A DNA stretch of 47,005 nt from an uncultured Peptostreptococcaceae bacterium (GTDB lineage: Bacteria > Bacillota > Clostridia > Peptostreptococcales > Peptostreptococcaceae), in NCBI GenBank assembly GCA_947072565.1, contig CAMTIM010000071.1:1-47005 (forward strand). Direction: 5' to 3'. The translations under genes and the position numbers were made by a program. The notes below the pieces were generated by a model. It was not told the DNA's origin and did no database searches. It was given only the letters and a program-made list of their open reading frames with translations. The first letter of the stretch is position 1. Each line of letters begins with the position of its first letter. Positions 42,685 to 47,005 of the stretch are shown here, piece by piece.

Positions 42685-43440
42685 ATGGAAAGAAAAGTTT
42701 TAGTTACAGTTGGTGAAAAAGAAATAACTAATTTAGATATTGAAAGTGCATTACAAAGCTTAGATCCTTATCAAGCTATGCATTTTAACACTGAAGAAGG
42801 TAAAAAACAATTACTAGAAGATTTAGTAAATCAAGAATTATTCTATGTTGAAGCTAAAGAAACTCAATTACATAATGATGAGAGTTTTAAATCAGAAATG
42901 AAAAAAATTGAAGAAAACATGTTAAAGCAATTTGCTATAAACAAAGTTTTATCTAGTATAACATTAACTGAAGATGAGAAAAAAGCTTTCTTTGAAGCTA
43001 ATAAAAGTAAATTTAACAAATCAGAAACTGCTTCTTCTAAACATATATTAGTAGATACTGAAGAAAAAGCTTCTGACTTATTTAATAAAATAAATGAAGG
43101 TGCTATATCTTTCGAAGATGCTGCAGCTGAACACTCTACTTGCCCATCTAAGGATGCTGGTGGAAACTTAGGATCTTTCCCTAGAGGACAAATGGTTCCT
43201 GAATTTGAAGAAGCTGTATTTAATATGAAGCAAGGTGAAATATCTGGACCTGTTCAAACTCAATTTGGATATCATTTAATAAAATTAGAAGATATACAAT
43301 CTGGCGGAGAATCAGAGTATGAAGAAGTTAAAAATGAAATAGAAAAAACTTTAATGTATCAAAAACAAAGTGAAGTTTACTCTAATAAATTAAATGACCT
43401 TAAGTCTAAATACCAAAATACTGTAAAATTTAATGACTAA
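42685..43440 (+). CDS. Parvulin-type peptidyl-prolyl isomerase without signal peptide
   Basis: The 251-residue protein has a SurA-N/trigger-like helical domain (about 5-110) and a parvulin rotamase domain (about 115-208; SSKHILVDTEEKA, DAGGNLGSFPRGQMVPEFEEA, FGYHLIKL). It resembles PrsA foldases but begins MERKVLVTVGE, with no signal peptide or lipobox, so it should act in the cytosol. AAGGAG precedes the ATG at good distance. Cytosolic PpiC-like proteins of this kind occur in clostridia; the client is unknown. The gene ends before a perfect palindromic terminator. Confidence 0.9.
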   Translation: MERKVLVTVGEKEITNLDIESALQSLDPYQAMHFNTEEGKKQLLEDLVNQELFYVEAKETQLHNDESFKSEMKKIEENMLKQFAINKVLSSITLTEDEKKAFFEANKSKFNKSETASSKHILVDTEEKASDLFNKINEGAISFEDAAAEHSTCPSKDAGGNLGSFPRGQMVPEFEEAVFNMKQGEISGPVQTQFGYHLIKLEDIQSGGESEYEEVKNEIEKTLMYQKQSEVYSNKLNDLKSKYQNTVKFND

Positions 43441-43499
43441 TAAAAAATTTACAGTAAATATTTCTAAAAATATATAACTTAATATATTATATGAAAATA

Positions 43500-43531
43500 T
43501 ATAAAGCCTAGCAAATTTGCTAGGCTTTATA
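43500..43531. terminator. 32-bp perfect palindrome terminator
   Basis: TATAAAGCCTAGCAAA and its complement form an uninterrupted 32-bp palindrome between convergent genes. T-runs are weak (AATTTTAAG on plus), but the stem is strong enough for two-way termination. Confidence 0.75.
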
Positions 43532-43542
43532 ATTTTAAGTTT

Positions 43543-43947
43543 TTATACTTTTAACTTGTTATAGCAATATTCTATTATATCTCTTCTCTTAATTATTCCT
43601 ATAAAAGTTTGCTGATCATCAATTACTGGAACAAAGTTTTGATTCATAGACTTAGATATCAAATCTTCTATATTTGCATTAATAGAAACCGGAGTATTAT
43701 CCATTCTTCTTTTTATCTGCATTATTGGAACATCTTCTACTGATTTTAAATCTAGGGAAAAGTCATTTTTTAATGTCCATAGTAAATCCCCTTCAGTCAT
43801 AGTTCCAACATATTTTCCTTCTTCGTCAATTATAGGAATAGCAGAATATCTATGATACTCCATCTTTTCCAAAGCTTGCCTCATAGTGTAGTCTTCATAT
43901 ATATATGCAACTTCACTTTTAGGTGTCAGAAAAAATAATATGTTCAC
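43543..43947 (-). CDS. Two-CBS-domain protein
   Basis: The 134-residue protein is nearly all CBS pair (about 10-65 and 75-130), with SAIPIIDEEGKYVGTMTEGDLLW and FVPVIDDQQTFIGIIKRRDIIEY. CBS pairs bind adenosine nucleotides and sense energy charge. There is no attached enzyme or channel, so it is a stand-alone sensor. The start is GTG (MNILFFLTPK) with TTTGGAGGTG nine bases upstream. It is monocistronic. Confidence 0.9.
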   Translation of the reverse strand: MNILFFLTPKSEVAYIYEDYTMRQALEKMEYHRYSAIPIIDEEGKYVGTMTEGDLLWTLKNDFSLDLKSVEDVPIMQIKRRMDNTPVSINANIEDLISKSMNQNFVPVIDDQQTFIGIIKRRDIIEYCYNKLKV

Positions 43948-44209
43948 TATACTACACCTCCAAATACTTGTATAAACATTACTTCATCTTTTATAGAAGC
44001 AGTATATTCAAAATTTATTATCCATTATCCATTTTAACATATTTTTTTATTATTTTAAATTCAAATATAAACTTATATAATATTTTTTTATTTCAAACTA
44101 TTTTTAAAAAATTTTATATTCACTTATTGATGTTGCAAAGCTTTTATAAAGCAACCATATGAATTTTAAGTTATTTATTTATAATCCTATTTTCCTTAAA
44201 TAATCACAT
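43948..44209. other. AT-rich gap between CBS gene and csp terminator
   Basis: About 260 bases with no supported gene. It holds the CBS gene's ribosome site and presumably its promoter near the left end, and otherwise only very AT-rich DNA with a short TTATCCA repeat near 44020. Confidence 0.5.
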
Positions 44210-44233
44210 AAAAAAAGCCGCTTAAAAACGGCT
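44210..44233 (-). terminator. Terminator of the cold-shock gene
   Basis: Stem AGCCG / CGGCT with an eight-base loop is followed by seven Ts on the minus strand, about 45 bases after the csp stop. Confidence 0.85.
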
Positions 44234-44277
44234 GTATTTCACATATTACTAGAATTGCTAATATATATGAATTTATA

Positions 44278-44478
44278 TTATAATCTAACTACATTAGCAG
44301 CTTGAGGACCTTTAGCTCCTTCAACTACTTCAAATTCAACGCTTTGTCCTTCTTCTAAAGACTTGTATCCATCACCAGTTATAGCTGAAAAATGTACAAA
44401 AACATCTTCTCCGCCTTCTATAGATATAAATCCAAATCCTTTTTCATTGTTAAACCATTTAACTACTCCAGTTTTCAT
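44278..44478 (-). CDS. Cold-shock protein, CspA family
   Basis: The 66-residue protein is a single cold-shock OB fold with both RNA-binding motifs (KGFGFI and VFVHF). It binds single-stranded RNA and acts as an RNA chaperone. AGGAGG precedes the ATG. A strong promoter (see 44540) and a 5' leader of about 55 bases with a small hairpin (GATAG / CTATC) lie upstream; the leader is too short to be a classic thermosensor. Confidence 0.96.
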   Translation of the reverse strand: MKTGVVKWFNNEKGFGFISIEGGEDVFVHFSAITGDGYKSLEEGQSVEFEVVEGAKGPQAANVVRL

Positions 44479-44539
44479 TAATAAATCCTCCTAAAAAACA
44501 CAAGTTTATTTAGCTATAATACACGATAGCCTTACTATC

Positions 44540-44568
44540 ACTTTATCATATTTACCCGTATTTGTCAA
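44540..44568 (-). promoter_or_regulatory. Strong sigma-A promoter of the cold-shock gene
   Basis: On the minus strand TTGACA (perfect -35), a 17-base spacer, then TAAAGT with TG one base upstream (extended -10) form a near-consensus housekeeping promoter about 60 bases before the csp start. Confidence 0.8.
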
Positions 44569-44636
44569 TAATTCCCACCGTGTAAAACGTTGTCACTATG
44601 CTTTTAAACTGTGTTTTGTAGGGCTTAAAACTTATA

Positions 44637-45785
44637 TTAATAGTGTACTTTTATTATATGAAAACGTATTTGTTTATCACTCCATCCTAAATCCCAAGGA
44701 ACAAGAAGTCTATCAGTATTGTGGCATGTTACCAATGGATATCCTTTAGAATCTAGCCCTGTAACTGTTGATACATGAGTTATCCTTCCACCTTTTTCAT
44801 AAGCTACAAAATCACCAGGTCGTAAGCTATATGCTTCTTTATATACATCTTGATATGAACCCTTTGCTACTAAACTACCTCTTCCACTATAGACTATATA
44901 ATTTTTAAATGCTTGTGCATTTACCCATGCCTTTGTACTATCATTTCCTTCGTAATTCCATGTATCATTCTTTTTAAATCTTCCACTTTCAAACATTATC
45001 TGGGATGCGAAATTAGCACAATCTCCTCCATCTGGATTGAAATCTTTATAATTAGAATTAAATTTTAATCCATATTCTTCGTCAGCAGCTGCTCCACAAT
45101 ACTGATGAGCATAGTTTATTGCTTTATTTTGCTGTGGTGTTAATTCTAATTTAATTGGATCTTGCTTTAATATATAATCTCTTATATCTTCAGATTTAAT
45201 ATTTTCTAAATTTAAAGAATCTGCGAACGGATCAGTATACCATTCTTTAGTTATTATATATTGATTATCTCTAATTTTAACATTTAAATAATGATACGTT
45301 CCTATTCTAAACATATTAATAACATCTCTTTGATTTTCATATGAATATTTATACTCAGTTGATACAGTACATATAATTCCGTACAGATCATCTTCTTTTT
45401 GTTTTATTTTTTTTATTTTAACTTTTGTTTTTATATCATTAAATTTAACGCCTTGTTTATTTGACCAATTTTCTAAATACTTCATTTTTTTAACTTCATG
45501 TTCGTATGCCCAAAGTCCAAATTTTTTATCTGTTTCATATAATTCTTTAAGTATTCCTTCATTTTTTTCTAACAAAGCCTTGTTTCTATAATCAAATAAA
45601 CTTTCAAGAAGTATTTTATACTGATTATTAACTTCTTGTGTATCTATATCATTAACTTGTACTAATCTTTCTTTTGTTTGAACCCTATCTTGTTCAATAT
45701 ATGTATATATTCCAATAGATAAAGTTAAGCCTAATGATATAATTATGCCTTTTATATACTTATTTTTTATTTTAGACTCTTTCAA
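44637..45785 (-). CDS. Secreted amidase-6-type protein
   Basis: The 382-residue protein has a membrane anchor or signal (about 11-27), a helical region (about 45-210) and a C-terminal amidase-6 (PF12671-type) domain (about 215-382). Its likely catalytic Cys is in GGDCANFASQ and the His in GRITHVSTVTG, a NlpC/P60-like CHAP-style arrangement. It probably acts on the cell wall or a surface substrate; the bond cut is unknown. The start is TTG at 45785, because the GTG two codons up touches the GGGAGG site. The gene is monocistronic and divergent from the pyridoxal-kinase-like gene. Confidence 0.85.
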   Translation of the reverse strand: MKESKIKNKYIKGIIISLGLTLSIGIYTYIEQDRVQTKERLVQVNDIDTQEVNNQYKILLESLFDYRNKALLEKNEGILKELYETDKKFGLWAYEHEVKKMKYLENWSNKQGVKFNDIKTKVKIKKIKQKEDDLYGIICTVSTEYKYSYENQRDVINMFRIGTYHYLNVKIRDNQYIITKEWYTDPFADSLNLENIKSEDIRDYILKQDPIKLELTPQQNKAINYAHQYCGAAADEEYGLKFNSNYKDFNPDGGDCANFASQIMFESGRFKKNDTWNYEGNDSTKAWVNAQAFKNYIVYSGRGSLVAKGSYQDVYKEAYSLRPGDFVAYEKGGRITHVSTVTGLDSKGYPLVTCHNTDRLLVPWDLGWSDKQIRFHIIKVHY

Positions 45786-46008
45786 AATCACACCTCCCTA
45801 TAAAGGACAAATACTGTCAATATAATTTTAACTACTTTTTATATAAACATAATAGTTTATTATTTTGTATTATTATATCCAAATAACAAATAAATAATTT
45901 TAATTTTTTTAAATAATAAATTGTAATCATACACTAATGTTTTTATTTTTTTAACTATTTTTTTTCTATTTTTAGTAGTAATATAATTATATTGGAGGTG
46001 TTTCTATA

Positions 46009-46827
46009 TTGAAAAAAATTGCAGCAATAAATGATTTATCAGGGATAGGAAGATGTTCTTTGGCTGTTGCTCTTCCTATACTTTCATCGCTAAAGGTTCA
46101 ATGTTGTCCCTTTCCTACAGCTATTTTGTCAAGTCAAACAGGATATCCTGAATACACATTTTTAGATTTCACTAATCATATGAATGATTATTCTTGCGTT
46201 TGGAAAAATTTAGGTTTAAATTTTGATTGTATATATAGTGGATTTTTAGGATCAAAAGATCAAGTAAATATAGTTTGTGATTTCATTTCTAAAAATCCTA
46301 ACTCATTCATAGTTGTAGACCCTGTTATGGGCGATTGTGGCTCTCTTTATCCAGTCTTTGATAAAGAGATGTGTCTTAAAATAAAAGAATTAGTTAAACT
46401 TTCAAACTTGGCTACTCCAAATTTAACAGAAGCTTGTTTTTTAACTAATAGGGATTACAATGAAAATGGATTTAAAGAAAACGAACTTATGGATATAGCT
46501 AGAGAAGTTTCTTTACTTGGCCCTAATAAGGTAGTTATTACAGGAATAATACAAGATGAAAACATTTTAAATTTAAGTTATGACAAAGATTTAGATAAGT
46601 TTTCTTCTTATTCTGTAAAGTACAATAACTGTTCTTATAGCGGTACAGGAGATATCTTTACATCTATACTATGTGGTCTTTTAAATAAAGACTATGATTT
46701 AGACTTTGCTGTAAAAGAAGCTACTAACTTCATTTATAAATCTATAAATTATACATCTAATTTTGTTACCGATAGAAATGAAGGTGTTATGTTTGAAATG
46801 TTTTTAAGTGACTTAACTTGCCTTTAA
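46009..46827 (+). CDS. Pyridoxal/pyridoxamine kinase-like protein
   Basis: The 272-residue enzyme belongs to the ribokinase-like PdxK/PdxY/ThiD group. It has INDLSGIGRCSL near the start, VVDPVMGDCG (about 103), ATPNLTEACFLT and the catalytic-base motif YSGTGDIFTS (about 208). It should phosphorylate pyridoxal or pyridoxamine to make the B6 cofactor in salvage; a ThiD-like activity on HMP is the alternative. The start is TTG with TTGGAGGTG eight bases upstream. Monocistronic; alr in this window is a PLP user but unlinked. Confidence 0.9.
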   Translation: MKKIAAINDLSGIGRCSLAVALPILSSLKVQCCPFPTAILSSQTGYPEYTFLDFTNHMNDYSCVWKNLGLNFDCIYSGFLGSKDQVNIVCDFISKNPNSFIVVDPVMGDCGSLYPVFDKEMCLKIKELVKLSNLATPNLTEACFLTNRDYNENGFKENELMDIAREVSLLGPNKVVITGIIQDENILNLSYDKDLDKFSSYSVKYNNCSYSGTGDIFTSILCGLLNKDYDLDFAVKEATNFIYKSINYTSNFVTDRNEGVMFEMFLSDLTCL

Positions 46828-46847
46828 GCTTTTTATTGTAAATAAAA

Positions 46848-46873
46848 GAGGCCTAACTAATACTATAGGCCTC
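46848..46873. terminator. Hairpin after the kinase gene
   Basis: Stem GAGGCCTA / TAGGCCTC with a ten-base loop lies 20 bases after the stop. The T-run is clearer on the minus strand (TTTTATTT), so it may also end a gene entering from the right; nothing else is supported up to the window's end. Confidence 0.6.
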
Positions 46874-47005
46874 CTTATCCACGATGTCATTTCTTATTAG
46901 TCAAAACTTCATACCTTATATACTATTAACTACCGCTTATATTTGCTACACTTTTTGAAATACATTTTATACAAATTGAATATTTCTATTTATAATTTTA
47001 ATATT

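Noticed and set aside
43923-44162. Plus-strand frame of 79 codons opposite and beyond the CBS gene start
   Set aside because: Its composition is that of AT-rich noncoding DNA (Tyr, Phe, Ile, Lys only), it has no ribosome site, and it begins inside the CBS gene.

Overview
The window reads as a chromosomal segment of a very AT-rich, low-GC Gram-positive anaerobe, most likely a Peptostreptococcaceae member (Clostridioides / Paeniclostridium / Romboutsia / Paraclostridium neighbourhood). Grounds: AT-rich intergenic DNA with strong AGGAGG ribosome sites, many TTG starts, a CotE-type peroxiredoxin-chitinase fusion (a spore-coat protein known from C. difficile), a PdaA-type spore-cortex deacetylase, VanW-family wall proteins, and clostridial families such as YitT, TSCPD and DUF3867-like. 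No rRNA, tRNA, transposase, phage gene or CRISPR array was seen. The species cannot be named from sequence reading alone.

Layout. 0.3-1.4 kb: lrgA-lrgB murein hydrolase export/regulator pair. 1.5-9.2 kb: a run of minus-strand genes consisting of a WG-repeat protein, a membrane TPR/coiled-coil protein, a GAF-like sensor plus Fis helix-turn-helix protein without an AAA+ domain, a VanW/G5-like wall protein, a membrane TPR/PepSY-like protein, a PP2C phosphatase and a small basic-tailed membrane protein. This is the least understood part. 9.4-19.2 kb: cotE, rnhA, a lysine riboswitch with an NhaC-type transporter, a Ca2+/Na+ exchanger, an exonuclease-DinG helicase fusion, and pdaA. 19.2-27.3 kb: a hypothetical gene, an exported PHP phosphoesterase, a MerR regulator with a YitT membrane protein, a 46-residue microprotein, a YdcZ-type transporter, a DUF308 membrane protein, a second VanW protein and a YhcC-type radical SAM enzyme. 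27.3-35.2 kb: a P-type Ca2+ ATPase, a DJ-1/PfpI protein, CinA, a TIM-barrel isomerase-like protein and an ABC-F ATPase. 35.2-40.5 kb: a Sel1-like protein, a DUF3867-like protein, ldcA-alr and a double-HD (HD-GYP) protein. 40.6-47 kb: RidA, small membrane proteins, a TSCPD protein, a parvulin without signal peptide, a CBS protein, cold-shock protein, a secreted amidase-like protein and a pyridoxal-kinase-like enzyme.

How the genes work together. Most transcription units are short (one or two genes) and bounded by clear hairpin terminators; convergent neighbours often share one terminator that overlaps a stop codon. Recurring themes are the spore and cell envelope (cotE, pdaA, VanW x2, ldcA-alr, amidase, lrgAB), ion and amino-acid transport (lysine-riboswitch NhaC, CaCA exchanger, Ca2+ ATPase) and signalling (PP2C, GAF-Fis, HD-GYP, MerR).

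Most worth following up: the PP2C/TPR/WG/VanW region, which has no visible partner kinase; the AAA-less GAF-Fis regulator; a probable AUU start on the TPR gene; a 13-bp inverted repeat that closes the whole lysine-riboswitch leader; and a DinG with a degraded exonuclease active site but a complete set of Fe-S cysteines.
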